This document shows positions 26,206 through 34,399 of a stretch of DNA of 64,000 nt, in pieces. The stretch's first letter is position 1. Every line of letters starts with the position of its first letter. Origin of the DNA: RBC074 sp044221525 (GTDB lineage: Bacteria; Acidobacteriota; Blastocatellia; RBC074). Location of the stretch: positions 4,050 to 68,049 of the forward strand of contig JBGAPB010000002.1 of the NCBI GenBank assembly GCA_044221525.1. The letters are read 5' to 3'. The notes below the pieces were generated by a model that saw only the letters and a list, made by a program, of their open reading frames with translations, was not told the DNA's origin and searched no databases. The position numbers were made by a program, and so were the translations under genes.

Positions 26206-27900
26206 TTATTGTTTTGAAGATGCAGAGTTGAACAATCGCGCTTGGGCGCTCAACTGTTTGGCTTTGGCAATTTCGGAAATGGCGCGAATGGTTTGTTCGT
26301 CGCCTTCAAGCAGGAATTGCCCGGCGACTTCCAGGCCGTAAGCCGCAGTGATGATTTCTGATCGGATTCGCAAGCGAATGTAATCCAGCTGTTTCCCGAC
26401 TTCGCTTTCCTTGATTTGAAGCTGAGGTCGCTGGCGCAAAAAATCCTTGAACGCTGTGATGACGGAATCGGTCAATTGAAACTCATTGCCGCGCAGCCGG
26501 TAATTGGCTTCGGTTTTCTTCACTTTATATTCCGGTAAGTTTGGAATCACTCCTGCCACCAACAATCGTGCAAATTCAAAACAGGCATCGCGCAGAGGTA
26601 TGTTTTCAACTGAAGTTTTTACTTCGGTGTTGGGTTTAATGCCGCCGCCGCCAAAAACTTCCTGACCGGCTGAAGTGTAGTATTTGTTGCCGTCGTTGCT
26701 CTGTTTGACTGGTTTTGGGGCTTTGCCCTTTGCCATGGTCGAGGTTTCACGGCGAGCATAAAAGTAATCGTAAATACCCAGATCGTTATAAGGTCGCTGA
26801 ATCAAACGACCGCTTGGCGTGTAATAACGCGCCGTGGTCAGTGTCAATCCGGTTCCCCCGCGCAAACGGTAAACAGTTTGCACCAGACCTTTGCCAAAAC
26901 TTTCTTCGCCAACCAGCCAGGCTCGACCACGATCCTGCATTGCTCCGGCGACGATTTCCGAAGCTGAAGCCGAATCGCCATTTATCAATACGACCAGAGG
27001 CATGGTTTCAGGCTCTGAGTTTTCAGAACGATAAACCTGCGGCTGGTAATGGCCTTCGCGTCCGCGAACCGAAACGATTTCCAGCCCGCGAGGCAAAAAA
27101 GTTTCGGCGACTTGAATGGCTTGTCGCAGCAATCCTCCCGGATTGTCGCGCAAATCCAACAGCAGGGAAGTCATGCCTTCTTTCTTCAACAGTTCGATCG
27201 AGTTGTGCAGCTCTTCGGTGGTGTCCTGGTTGAATCCGCCGGTCAAACCTATGTAACCGACAGTCGGTCGAATCAGAAAGCTGTTGCGAACCGATGGGAA
27301 TGGAACTTCGTCGCGTTCAATATCGAATGTCAGCGGTTCAGGTTCGCCCGCGCGTTCGACAGTAATTTTGACCGACGTGTTGTAATCGCCGCGAACGTGT
27401 TTTAGTGCGTCCGACTGAGTCCAGTTTTTGGCCGATTTTCCATCAACCGCAAGAATGGCGTCGCCATAACGCAATCCGGCTTTTTCAGCAGGCATGCCTG
27501 GGCTGACTCCAAGAATATAAAGCCTTTCGTTACGCTGATTGACTGAAACACCTATGCCATAAAAATGGCTGCTCTGTTCGTCCTGCATTTCGTTGAACTC
27601 TCGACGGTCGAAAAATCCCGAATGCGGGTCCAGCGTGTGCAGCATTCCCAAAACGGCGCTGCGAGTCAGGCGGAATTTGTCTGGCGGGTTGACGTAACTC
27701 TCTTCAATCTTATCCAGCGCCTGAACGTAAGTTTGCACAATGGGATCGTTGGCCATTTCCCTGCTGGGTTTGAGCGATTCGGAATCTTCACCGAATAAAA
27801 CTCCGCCAAGCGCAGAGAAAGCCAAAATCGCCAACGACAGAATCAGCACTACGCGCTGTTTGGCGGTCAATTTTCCGAATTGGGGGAATGACATCTTCAT
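26206..27900 (-). CDS. S41 family C-terminal processing peptidase
   Basis: Periplasmic serine protease of the CtpA/Prc type, 564 residues from ATG 27900 (a GTG at 27903 is also possible). An N-terminal hydrophobic helix (VVLILSLAILAFSALGGVLF) anchors or exports it. PDZ domain near 105-190 (FYGIGVSVNQRNERLYILGV, GLRYGDAILAVDGKS), then the S41 core: LLLDLRDNPGGLL, nucleophile in NGDSASASEIVAGAMQDRGR and the general base Lys in GEESFGKGLVQT, both present. A C-terminal ~130-residue helical extension follows. Such enzymes trim or degrade exported proteins. It converges with the orphan rhs fragment. The next gene upstream, DUF72, starts 45 bases away. Confidence 0.92.
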   Translation of the reverse strand: MKMSFPQFGKLTAKQRVVLILSLAILAFSALGGVLFGEDSESLKPSREMANDPIVQTYVQALDKIEESYVNPPDKFRLTRSAVLGMLHTLDPHSGFFDRREFNEMQDEQSSHFYGIGVSVNQRNERLYILGVSPGMPAEKAGLRYGDAILAVDGKSAKNWTQSDALKHVRGDYNTSVKITVERAGEPEPLTFDIERDEVPFPSVRNSFLIRPTVGYIGLTGGFNQDTTEELHNSIELLKKEGMTSLLLDLRDNPGGLLRQAIQVAETFLPRGLEIVSVRGREGHYQPQVYRSENSEPETMPLVVLINGDSASASEIVAGAMQDRGRAWLVGEESFGKGLVQTVYRLRGGTGLTLTTARYYTPSGRLIQRPYNDLGIYDYFYARRETSTMAKGKAPKPVKQSNDGNKYYTSAGQEVFGGGGIKPNTEVKTSVENIPLRDACFEFARLLVAGVIPNLPEYKVKKTEANYRLRGNEFQLTDSVITAFKDFLRQRPQLQIKESEVGKQLDYIRLRIRSEIITAAYGLEVAGQFLLEGDEQTIRAISEIAKAKQLSAQARLFNSASSKQ

Positions 27901-27945
27901 CACGTTTGTGTCAGTACCCCGACCATAAGGAAGGGGTTGGTAAAC

Positions 27946-28761
27946 TCAAAACAAAGACGGTTGCAAGATCAACGATTCTGGTTCGATGATTGTTTGTCCG
28001 ATCATTCGTTTGAACTGATTGGCGGACGCAGGCGAATGTCCCTGAAAGTGGTTGTTGAAATAACCGTAAACGGTTTCGACTCGCTGGCGCAAAAAGTCGA
28101 AAGCCTCTGTCCATTCTTTCAGCTCGCGTTCGCGGTTGATCTGCACGTGGGAAAAATCCGTCAAATCGCGCGGCCCCATCCATCTCACATAAGCCACAGG
28201 CGAAGTTACGCGATCAAGTATCTGAAACGATAACCCGCGCTGAATCCATTTACCTTCGACAAACGCCAGCGCGACTTCACGTTCGGAAAGCATTTTCAAG
28301 ACTCGATCAAGTGTTGGTTCTACCACCCAGCCCGCATCACGGAACTCCACGGCAAAGCGAATGTCGGCGGGCAAAATGCCAATGAATTTTTCAAAGGCCA
28401 ACAACTCCTGCGTAGAAAAATCCGGCGGCAATTGAATCAACACCATTGCCAATTTTTCTTCCAGCCCGCGAACTCGCTGGCAAAACTGATCCAAAACTTC
28501 CTGGCAATTTTCCAATCGCCGTTGATGTGTAATCTGTTGCGGCAACTTCAGAGAATAAGTGAAGCCCGCCGGCGCACGGTTTCGCCAGGATTTGATCGAA
28601 GCTTCGGAAGGTATGGCATAAAAACTGGAATCAATCTCGACCGTGTCGAACACTCGCGCATACAAATCCAGAAACTCCGATGCCTTGCTACCTCGCGGAT
28701 AAAATGACCCGACCCAGCCGTCGTAATTCCATCCTTGAGTGCCGATGTGAACTTCGCTCAC
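27946..28761 (-). CDS. DUF72 family protein
   Basis: Cytosolic TIM-barrel-like protein of the DUF72/YecE family (271 residues). Characteristic blocks are MSEVHIGTQGWNYDGWVGSFYP, YARVFDTVEIDSSFYAIPS, FTYSLKLPQQITH, AVEFRDAGWVVEP, and the closing YVRWMGP and FNNHFQGHSPASANQF. The biochemical function of the family is not settled; links with RNA or sugar chemistry have been proposed only by similarity. It starts (28761) divergently from the TetR gene; about 295 bases lie between, holding the tetR promoter and operator. Confidence 0.9.
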   Translation of the reverse strand: MSEVHIGTQGWNYDGWVGSFYPRGSKASEFLDLYARVFDTVEIDSSFYAIPSEASIKSWRNRAPAGFTYSLKLPQQITHQRRLENCQEVLDQFCQRVRGLEEKLAMVLIQLPPDFSTQELLAFEKFIGILPADIRFAVEFRDAGWVVEPTLDRVLKMLSEREVALAFVEGKWIQRGLSFQILDRVTSPVAYVRWMGPRDLTDFSHVQINRERELKEWTEAFDFLRQRVETVYGYFNNHFQGHSPASANQFKRMIGQTIIEPESLILQPSLF

Positions 28762-28947
28762 AGAAAAATCCTTTTACTTTTGAGGGAGAAATTCGGCTTG
28801 TGAAGCCAGGTCAGTAGACGCCAACCATCATATACGATTCAACTCCGCCCAACCAATAGTGGCAAGCCACTACCTTTACTACATTTATAGTTCTCGATCT
28901 GTTCCTGTCGGCTCCAAGTATTTTTTTGAATTTGAAAAAAAATCCCG

Positions 28948-28976
28948 TTGACAGTTTCAGGTCGTAAGCGTATAAA
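28948..28976 (+). promoter_or_regulatory. sigma70-type promoter of the tetR gene
   Basis: TTGACA (28948-28953) and TATAAA (28971-28976) with exactly 17 bases between, immediately followed by the TetR-type operator. Matches the consensus at 11 of 12 positions. Confidence 0.8.
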
Positions 28977-28978
28977 AC

Positions 28979-28992
28979 TGACCGGTCGGTCA
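28979..28992. promoter_or_regulatory. TetR operator O1 overlapping the transcription start
   Basis: 14-base palindrome TGACCGGTCGGTCA starts 2 bases after the -10 box. The same TGAC-6-GTCA frame recurs at 29715-29728, so autoregulation of the tetR gene is likely. Confidence 0.72.
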
Positions 28993-29056
28993 ACTTGATG
29001 AAAGTTGGCTCCTGAATGTTGAAAGTAAAAATCTGGTCAAAGAAGTTCATTAAAAA

Positions 29057-29689
29057 ATGGCAGCAAAACAGTTTGTTCAAGAATATGAAGATCAACGTCG
29101 CGAAGAGTTAATCAAGGCGACTTATTTCGAGGTAGCTGAGAAGGGCTACTCTGCTGTCACATTGCAGGATATTGCCAAGCGCGCCGGAGTTAGCAAAGGT
29201 TCAACGCTTTATTATTTTGCGACAAAAGAAGACCTGTTTCTGGGTGCATTGGAATGGATTATCGAAGAGGTGCATGCTCGGATTCATAAAGCTATCGCCT
29301 CTGCTGATGACCCGGTTGCCAAGATGAAAGCCGTTATTGGAGTTATATTTGGCAATGCACAAGAAAGCCGACAGTTCTTTATGGCTTATTCTGATTTCAT
29401 CAGTTTAGGGACCAGAAACGGACGATTTCACGATTTAACGGCCAAGTTTTATGAAGGCTGTTGCGGTCACGACAGAGATATTATCGAGTTGGGAATTAAA
29501 GCTGGGGATTTTCGCGCGGTTGATATTGATGACGCAAGTTCAATGGTTCGCGCTCTGATAGACGGGATGATGATGCAGTGGTTTTTTTCGTCTCAGGGAA
29601 CCTTCGACGATTACAGGCGTCGCTGTGAACGAATCGTTCTGGATTACCTGATAGGCGGCAAAGTTTCAGTTCTGGCGAAGGCAGCCTGA
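29057..29689 (+). CDS. TetR/AcrR-family transcriptional regulator
   Basis: Repressor-type regulator of 210 residues. The N-terminal HTH is typical: VAEKGYSAVTLQDIAKRAGVSKGSTLYYFATKEDLFLGAL. The C-terminal ligand-binding domain (FMAYSDFISLGTRNGRFHD, ALIDGMMMQWFF) suits a small hydrophobic ligand, as in the fatty-acid-type branch, but the ligand is unknown. Its own promoter carries O1 and a second site lies just after its stop, ahead of the small secreted-protein gene at 29780, so both genes are probably under its control. It is divergent from the DUF72 gene. The ATG at 29057 is preceded by no strong ribosome-binding site (AAGAAG about 15 bases upstream). Confidence 0.92.
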   Translation: MAAKQFVQEYEDQRREELIKATYFEVAEKGYSAVTLQDIAKRAGVSKGSTLYYFATKEDLFLGALEWIIEEVHARIHKAIASADDPVAKMKAVIGVIFGNAQESRQFFMAYSDFISLGTRNGRFHDLTAKFYEGCCGHDRDIIELGIKAGDFRAVDIDDASSMVRALIDGMMMQWFFSSQGTFDDYRRRCERIVLDYLIGGKVSVLAKAA

Positions 29690-29714
29690 AAAGGCTATTT
29701 TTTTGAGAACATGC

Positions 29715-29728
29715 TGACTGTCCGGTCA
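29715..29728. promoter_or_regulatory. TetR operator O2 upstream of the secreted-protein gene
   Basis: TGACTGTCCGGTCA, same TGAC-6-GTCA palindromic frame as O1; 26 bases after the tetR stop and about 51 bases before the ATG at 29780. No clear -35/-10 pair could be assigned around it. Confidence 0.6.
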
Positions 29729-29779
29729 GTTAATGCTCAAGAGTAACAAAACACAGCAGGAAAAATAGGAGGGAGTTTT

Positions 29780-30157
29780 ATGTTTAATCGTTTCTCGAAT
29801 ATGTTTTTAGCGTTGGCAGTGGCAGCAGTTTTAACTGTGGCAGTTGCGGCTCAGGCCAAGGTTGAAAAGAAGGTTTCTTTTTATCTGGACGGCAAAGTTG
29901 GCAATGAGCTTGTCAAAAAAGGCACTTACACAGTTGCCATCCCGGACTCCGAACAGGGCACCGTCGAAATCAAAGTCGGCAAAAAAGTTGTCACGGCTCA
30001 GTTCACCAAAAAGTCGAACGCCAATGAAGCCGATGCCGACAAGATGACTTACCGTGAAAATGCGGACGGCACTCGCTCGGTTGCTTCGATCACGCCGCGT
30101 GGCCAGAAATTCACTCTGGTTTTGGCGGAAACTGCAAGCAGCGTGGCGAAACAGTAA
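29780..30157 (+). CDS. small secreted protein under probable TetR control
   Basis: Exported 125-residue protein. Signal peptide MFNRFSNMFLALAVAAVLTVAVAAQA, then a compact beta-rich domain (VSFYLDGKVGNELVKKGTYTVAIPD, VEIKVGKKVVTAQF) rich in Lys. It resembles other short acidobacterial secreted proteins with a GTYTV segment, but no named family is certain. AGGAGG before the ATG gives a strong start. It is the probable target of the adjacent TetR regulator through O2 and ends in its own terminator, so it could be a stress- or envelope-related product; this is inference. Confidence 0.7.
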   Translation: MFNRFSNMFLALAVAAVLTVAVAAQAKVEKKVSFYLDGKVGNELVKKGTYTVAIPDSEQGTVEIKVGKKVVTAQFTKKSNANEADADKMTYRENADGTRSVASITPRGQKFTLVLAETASSVAKQ

Positions 30158-30204
30158 ATTTGGACAGCAAGTTTCATAAGTTTTGTACTGGCGGAATATT
30201 TAAC

Positions 30205-30239
30205 GGCTCGTGGCGGAAACGTCGCGAGCCTATTTTTTT
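30205..30239 (+). terminator. intrinsic terminator with GAAA tetraloop
   Basis: 11-bp stem (GGCTCG/CGAGCC outer, G-U pairs inside) closed by a GAAA loop and followed by TATTTTTTT. It ends the secreted-protein transcript and overlaps the end of the convergent symporter gene. Confidence 0.85.
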
Positions 30240-31581
30240 CGTTCGGTGAAGTTCAGCAACAGCATGACAACTGCGCCTGTTGCAATGCCATAAATTAGTG
30301 AAGGAATTCCGCTGTAACCTCTTCCGGCCGTCAACCAGTCAATGGTGAACGTTCCGATCACCGAAACCAGCATCGCCGGGATAACCGCCTGGGCTGAAAT
30401 TCGTTTTGAATATAAGCCTGCAATCAATGGCAATAACGGAGCCGACGACAGCAAGGTGTAAAAGATCGTCAAAGCCGAAATAACATCCCGCAAAATAATC
30501 GCCAGCAATGCTCCCAGTACGCCGCAAATCACAGCCGTGATTTTTACCACTTTGAGTAAAAGTTGGTCATCTGCTTCTGGATTGATGAAGGTTTTGTACA
30601 GGTCTTTGCTAAGCGAAGTGCTGAGCATAAACAACACAGCATCCGCCGAACTGACTTCGGCGGCAAAGATTGCCCCCAGCAACAACCCACCCAGCCAGAC
30701 CGGCAAGGCTTTGGTCATTAACATAGGCAAAGCCAGTTCGCGGTTTGCCAGGTCAGGAAAATTATTAAACGCGATCATTCCCAGCAAGGCCGGAACGACG
30801 GCGAACCCCAACAGGCAAAAAGCATTTAGCGAAACTCCCCAGCGGACGGCTTTTTCATCGCGCGCGCCAAAAATCTTTTGCAGCAAGCCAGGCGAAATTA
30901 TGAACGCAGGAACCAGCAAAGCCAGATAGCGCAAAATTCCCGAAGCTCCGATTCCCGTGAAGCTGTTCATCTTTTCCAGTTTGTCTGAAAGCGAAGTCGG
31001 CGGATAGAAAGGCGATTGGCCGAACTTCAACAGGTAAATCAGCGCCAGGCCAAATCCGATCAACTTTACCACCAACTGCAAAGCGTTCACGCGCGCGGTT
31101 CCGAACAATCCACCCGAAGCGAAATAAATCGTTGCCACGACTGCTCCGATCAAACAGCCGACCGGTTTGCTCAACCCCGCCGTGACGTTCAGCACCCAGG
31201 CGATTGCGATTAATTGCCCGGCCAGAATCGCCAGCGAACCCGCCCAAAGCAGCAATGCCACAAGGCCGCGAACTCTGCGGTCGTATCGAAATTCCAAATA
31301 ATCGCCGACCGTAAACAGATTGTTATCGCGCGCCACTTGCCAGATTTTCGGCCCCACGGTGAAAGCCAAAATCAGCGAACCTATGCCCGCCGATCCTACC
31401 CACCACCAGGCGGATAACCCGTCGCGATAACCCAGGCCTGCCGCGCCGACGGTTGATCCGGCGCCTATGTTCGCAGCCAGCAAAGTCGAAAAGACCAAGC
31501 CCGTGCTCAAACCTCGCCCGGCTACAAAAAAATCGCTGGAAGCCGAAACTCGCCGCGACCAAAACACGCCAAGCCCAATCA
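30230..31581 (-). CDS. sodium:solute symporter, copy A (N-terminal ~13 residues cut at an N)
   Basis: Sodium:solute symporter (SSS) family permease with about 13 TM helices; SSSF blocks include FVAGRGLSTGLVFSTLLAANIGAG, GDYLEFRYDRRVRG and LLGAIFAAEVSSADAVLFMLSTSLSKDLY. The C terminus is intact (LLNFTERKK). The 5' end runs into the N at 31582; the residues before IGLGVFWS are artefactual. If joined with the 5' end of copy B the gene has about 463 residues, the normal SSS length. Bases 30644-31581 match 31584-32521 with no gaps and roughly 7% substitutions, mostly silent, so A and B are most simply two strain versions of one locus. Substrate unknown. Confidence 0.85.
30644..31581. repeat. 938-bp direct repeat, left copy (partner 31584-32521)
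   Basis: Gap-free offset of 940 bases; ends exactly at the single N at 31582. Assembly overlap rather than a biological tandem repeat is the preferred reading. Confidence 0.85.
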
Positions 31582-31582
31582 N
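31582..31582. other. single-N contig join inside the symporter gene
   Basis: One N between two copies of the same gene segment, as a scaffolder writes when the estimated gap is zero or negative. Confidence 0.9.
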
Positions 31583-31583
31583 A

Positions 31584-32561
31584 CGCCGAACTGACTTCGG
31601 CGGCAAAGATTGCCCCCAGCAACAGCCCGCCCAGCCAGACCGGCAAAGCCTTGGTCATTAACATAGGCAAAGCCAGTTCGCGGTTTGCCAGATCAGGGAA
31701 ATTATTAAACGCAATCATTCCCAGCAAGGCTGGAACGACAGCGAACCCCAACAGGCAAAAAGCATTTACCGAAACTCCCCAGCGGACAGCTTTTTCGTCG
31801 CGCGCTCCAAAAATCTTTTGGAGCAAGCCGGGCGAAATTACGAACGCAGGAACCAGCAAAGCCAGATAGCGCAAAATTCCCGAAGCTCCAATTCCAGTGA
31901 AGCTGTTCATCTTTTCCAGTTTGTCTGAAACCGAAGCTGGCGGATAAAAATGCGGTTGGCTGAACTTCAGCAGATAAATCAAAGCCAGTCCGAACCCAAT
32001 CAGTTTGACCATCAACTGCAAGGCGTTCACGCGCGCAGTGCCGAACAATCCGCCCGAAGCGAAATAAATCGTTGCGACGACTGCTCCGATCAAACAGCCG
32101 ACCGGCTTGCTCAACCCCGCCGTGACGTTCAACACCCAGGCAATCGCGATCAGTTGCCCTGCCAGAATCGCCAGCGAACCTGCCCATAGCAGCAATGCCA
32201 CAAGGCCGCGAACTCTGCGGTCAAAACGAAATTCCAAATAATCGCCGACCGTAAACAAATTGTTATCGCGCGCCACTTGCCAGATTTTCGGGCCAACAGT
32301 GAACGCCAGAATCAGCGAACCTATGCCCGCCGAACCGACCCACCACCAAGCGGATAACCCGTCGCGATAACCCAGACCAGTCGCGCCGACGGTTGATCCG
32401 GCGCCTATGTTCGCAGCCAGCAAAGTCGAAAAGACCAAGCCCGTGCTCAAACCTCGCCCGGCTACAAAAAAATCGCTGGAAGCCGAAACTCGCCGCGACC
32501 AAAACACGCCAAGCCCAATCATCAATACCGAATAACCGATCAGAATCAGTAAGTAAGTCAT
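31584..32561 (-). CDS. sodium:solute symporter, copy B (C-terminal part cut at an N)
   Basis: Same permease as copy A, this time with the real start: ATG 32561, MTYLLILIGYSVLMIGLGVFW, a first TM helix. It loses its C terminus at the N (after ..AEVSSA). Its protein differs from copy A at a handful of positions (for example HFYPPASVSDK against PFYPPTSLSDK), so the two are genuine variants, not one read repeated. If the duplication is an assembly overlap, this supplies the 5' end and upstream region of the single gene; if it is real, the middle is lost in the N. Preceded by AGGAAACTTT at a usual ribosome-binding distance. Confidence 0.8.
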
Positions 32562-32770
32562 AAAGTTTCCTGAGATGGAGTTGATTCCTGATAGAACCCG
32601 CGCAGCTTAGTGAGTTGGCCTTATCCAGGCAAGCACCCGTCATTGCCGTCGCGAATCAACATAAAACTTACATGGATTTCACATTGGCTTGAACTCGACT
32701 TAACCGCGCACCAGTAAACTCAATGCTTCAAAATCCAATTTCAGGCTGAAGCCCAACTTGTCTTTCCGAA

Positions 32771-33511
32771 ATGCAGATGGCAGATTTCCATTCGACCGTG
32801 ACCATTCAAACGCTGGCGCTGCCCAGCTTCAGACCTGACATATTGCCAAAGGAAGTTATGAGGAATTTGCCGGAATCGGCATTAAATGAATTGCGCGACC
32901 ACGTGCTGCTGATGGGCGGCGAAGTCGAACGCGCGATTGACGAAGCCACGCGGGCATTGATTGAACGTGACACCGATCTGGCAGAACAGGTTTTACGCGA
33001 AGACGACCGAGTTGATCGGCTGGAACTTGACGCCGATCAGATGTGCGTTCGGTTGCTGGGAATGCAATCTCAGGCCGCGAACGATTTACGACTGGTTGTC
33101 ACGGCCATCAAGATCACTCCAATTTTGGAACGAATAGCCGATCACGCCTGCAACATTGCTCGCGCGGCGATTTACCTGAACGACGAACCGCAACTGAAAC
33201 CTTATTTCGATTTGCCAAAGATGAGCTGGCTGGCCTGTGAGATGTTGCGACTGTCACTGGATGCTTTTGCCGCTGCCGACGCCGCTGCCGCTCGTGCGGT
33301 GATTGCCCGTGATGACGAAATTGACCGGCTATATGACCGTATTTTTCATGAACTGTTGGAAATAATGTCGAAAGACACGGCTTCAGCTGGCAGAGCCGCT
33401 CGGCTGTTGATGGTAGCCAAACACCTGGAGCGCATTGGCGATTACGTCACAGACATCTGCGAACTGATTGTTTATATGAAAGAAGCGTTGGTAATTAAAC
33501 ACGCCAGATGA
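32771..33511 (+). CDS. phoU: phosphate uptake regulator PhoU
   Basis: PhoU protein of 246 residues made of two three-helix bundles, each with the family's metal-binding acidic motif: LREDDRVDRLELDAD with ILERIADHACNIA in the first, and VIARDDEIDRLYDRIF with HLERIGDYVTDICE in the second. PhoU links the Pst phosphate transporter to the PhoR kinase and keeps the Pho regulon off in high phosphate. The first ~35 residues (MQMADFHSTVTIQTLALPSF) are non-conserved, and ATG 32777 or a later start is possible. The next genes are phoB and phoR. No pst transporter genes are in this window. Confidence 0.93.
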   Translation: MQMADFHSTVTIQTLALPSFRPDILPKEVMRNLPESALNELRDHVLLMGGEVERAIDEATRALIERDTDLAEQVLREDDRVDRLELDADQMCVRLLGMQSQAANDLRLVVTAIKITPILERIADHACNIARAAIYLNDEPQLKPYFDLPKMSWLACEMLRLSLDAFAAADAAAARAVIARDDEIDRLYDRIFHELLEIMSKDTASAGRAARLLMVAKHLERIGDYVTDICELIVYMKEALVIKHAR

Positions 33512-33579
33512 GTAGTCGGAATTTGGTAGTTGATAGTCAATAGAACTACCGGCTACCGATTCCCGACTACCGACTACTC
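33510..33579. repeat. ten-heptamer dyad between phoU and phoB
   Basis: Seventy bases divide exactly into ten 7-mers. The first five end mostly in TAGT or similar (GAGTAGT, TGGTAGT); the last five are ACTACCG-like (ACTACCG twice, GCTACCG, ACTACTC). The two 35-base arms are imperfect reverse complements, so the spacer can fold into a long hairpin. It starts inside the phoU stop codon and ends 7 bases before the phoB start. Confidence 0.72.
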
Positions 33580-33586
33580 TGAAAAT

Positions 33587-34327
33587 ATGAAGCCTTATAT
33601 CCTTATCATCGAAGACGATCCGGACATTGCTGAAAGCATTCGTTACAACCTGGAACGCGAAGGCACATTTCAGGCAAATGTGGCGTTGACCGGCGAAGAA
33701 GGCCTGAACATAGCCCTTGGCAAAGCGCAGGCGCGCCAGACCGAGGGCGGTTTTGCAACGCCGGATTTGTTCATTTTGGATTTGAACTTGCCGGGCATGA
33801 ACGGCTTTGAGTTGTGCCGTCGTTTCCGAACCGAAGAACTGACGCGCCGCATCCCGATCATTGTCTTGACCGCTCGCACCGATGAGCACGACAAAGTTCG
33901 CGGGCTTGATTTGGGCGCGGACGATTACATGACCAAACCTTTCAGCGTGCGTGAACTGGTGGCCCGCGTCAGAGCCGCTTTGCGTCGTTCCGGTTTCGAA
34001 TCTCAATCGCCGAAGATGTACGACGATGGGATGTTGAAGATTGATTACTCCGACTTTGCGGTTTTCAGTCAAAGAGAACCAGTCAAGCTGACTCGCAAGG
34101 AGTTTGCGTTGCTTTCGATCCTTTCGCGCAACAAAGGCCGTGTCGTCCCGCGAGAACAATTGCTGGATCAGGTTTGGGGATTGGAGTATTACGGCGAAGC
34201 GCGAACGCTTGATGTTCACATCAGCGGCTTGCGGAAAAAACTGGGCGTATGCGGCAATTGTATCGAAACGGTGATAGGGATCGGCTACCGCTTCCGCAGT
34301 GTTTCTGAAGTAGTCGGGAGTCAGTAG
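33587..34327 (+). CDS. phoB: PhoB-like OmpR-family response regulator
   Basis: Two-component response regulator of 246 residues from ATG 33587 (MKPYILIIEDDPD). Receiver with D10/D11, phospho-acceptor D65 (LFILDLNLPGMNG), Thr in IVLTAR and Lys in DYMTKPF. D65 is about 11 residues later than usual because of an insertion around GKAQARQTEGGFATPD. The C-terminal winged-helix domain (KLTRKEFALLSILSRNKGRVVPREQLLDQVWG, RTLDVHISGLRKKLG) binds pho boxes. Between phoU and phoR the assignment to phosphate control is strong. The last residues VVGSQ are encoded within the downstream heptad repeat and are probably not functional. AAAAT precedes the ATG; no clear Shine-Dalgarno is seen. Confidence 0.92.
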   Translation: MKPYILIIEDDPDIAESIRYNLEREGTFQANVALTGEEGLNIALGKAQARQTEGGFATPDLFILDLNLPGMNGFELCRRFRTEELTRRIPIIVLTARTDEHDKVRGLDLGADDYMTKPFSVRELVARVRAALRRSGFESQSPKMYDDGMLKIDYSDFAVFSQREPVKLTRKEFALLSILSRNKGRVVPREQLLDQVWGLEYYGEARTLDVHISGLRKKLGVCGNCIETVIGIGYRFRSVSEVVGSQ

Positions 34328-34393
34328 TCGGGAGTCGAAGATTAAGCTTTCGACAAGACTTTTCAGATTACCGACTAACCTATACCAGCTACT
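34310..34393. repeat. twelve-heptamer array between phoB and phoR
   Basis: Eighty-four bases divide into twelve 7-mers: GTAGTCG and GGAGTC(A/G) alternate twice at the left, and GATTACC, GACTAAC, CTATACC and AGCTACT close the right side. Left and right ends are rough reverse complements. The phoB stop lies inside it and phoR starts 7 bases after it. Confidence 0.68.
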
Positions 34394-34399
34394 CCACCA

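Noticed and set aside
25691..26341. A real 216-residue gene over the orphan rhs fragment
   Set aside because: Starts inside the immunity gene, has non-rhs ends read from antisense of the S41 gene, and contains a frameshift relative to rhs.
30230..32561. Two tandem symporter paralogues
   Set aside because: Each copy is cut exactly at the same single N and they complement each other to one gene; assembly overlap is simpler, though not proven.
33510..34393. CRISPR-like array around phoB
   Set aside because: Units are 7 bases, degenerate and without spacers.
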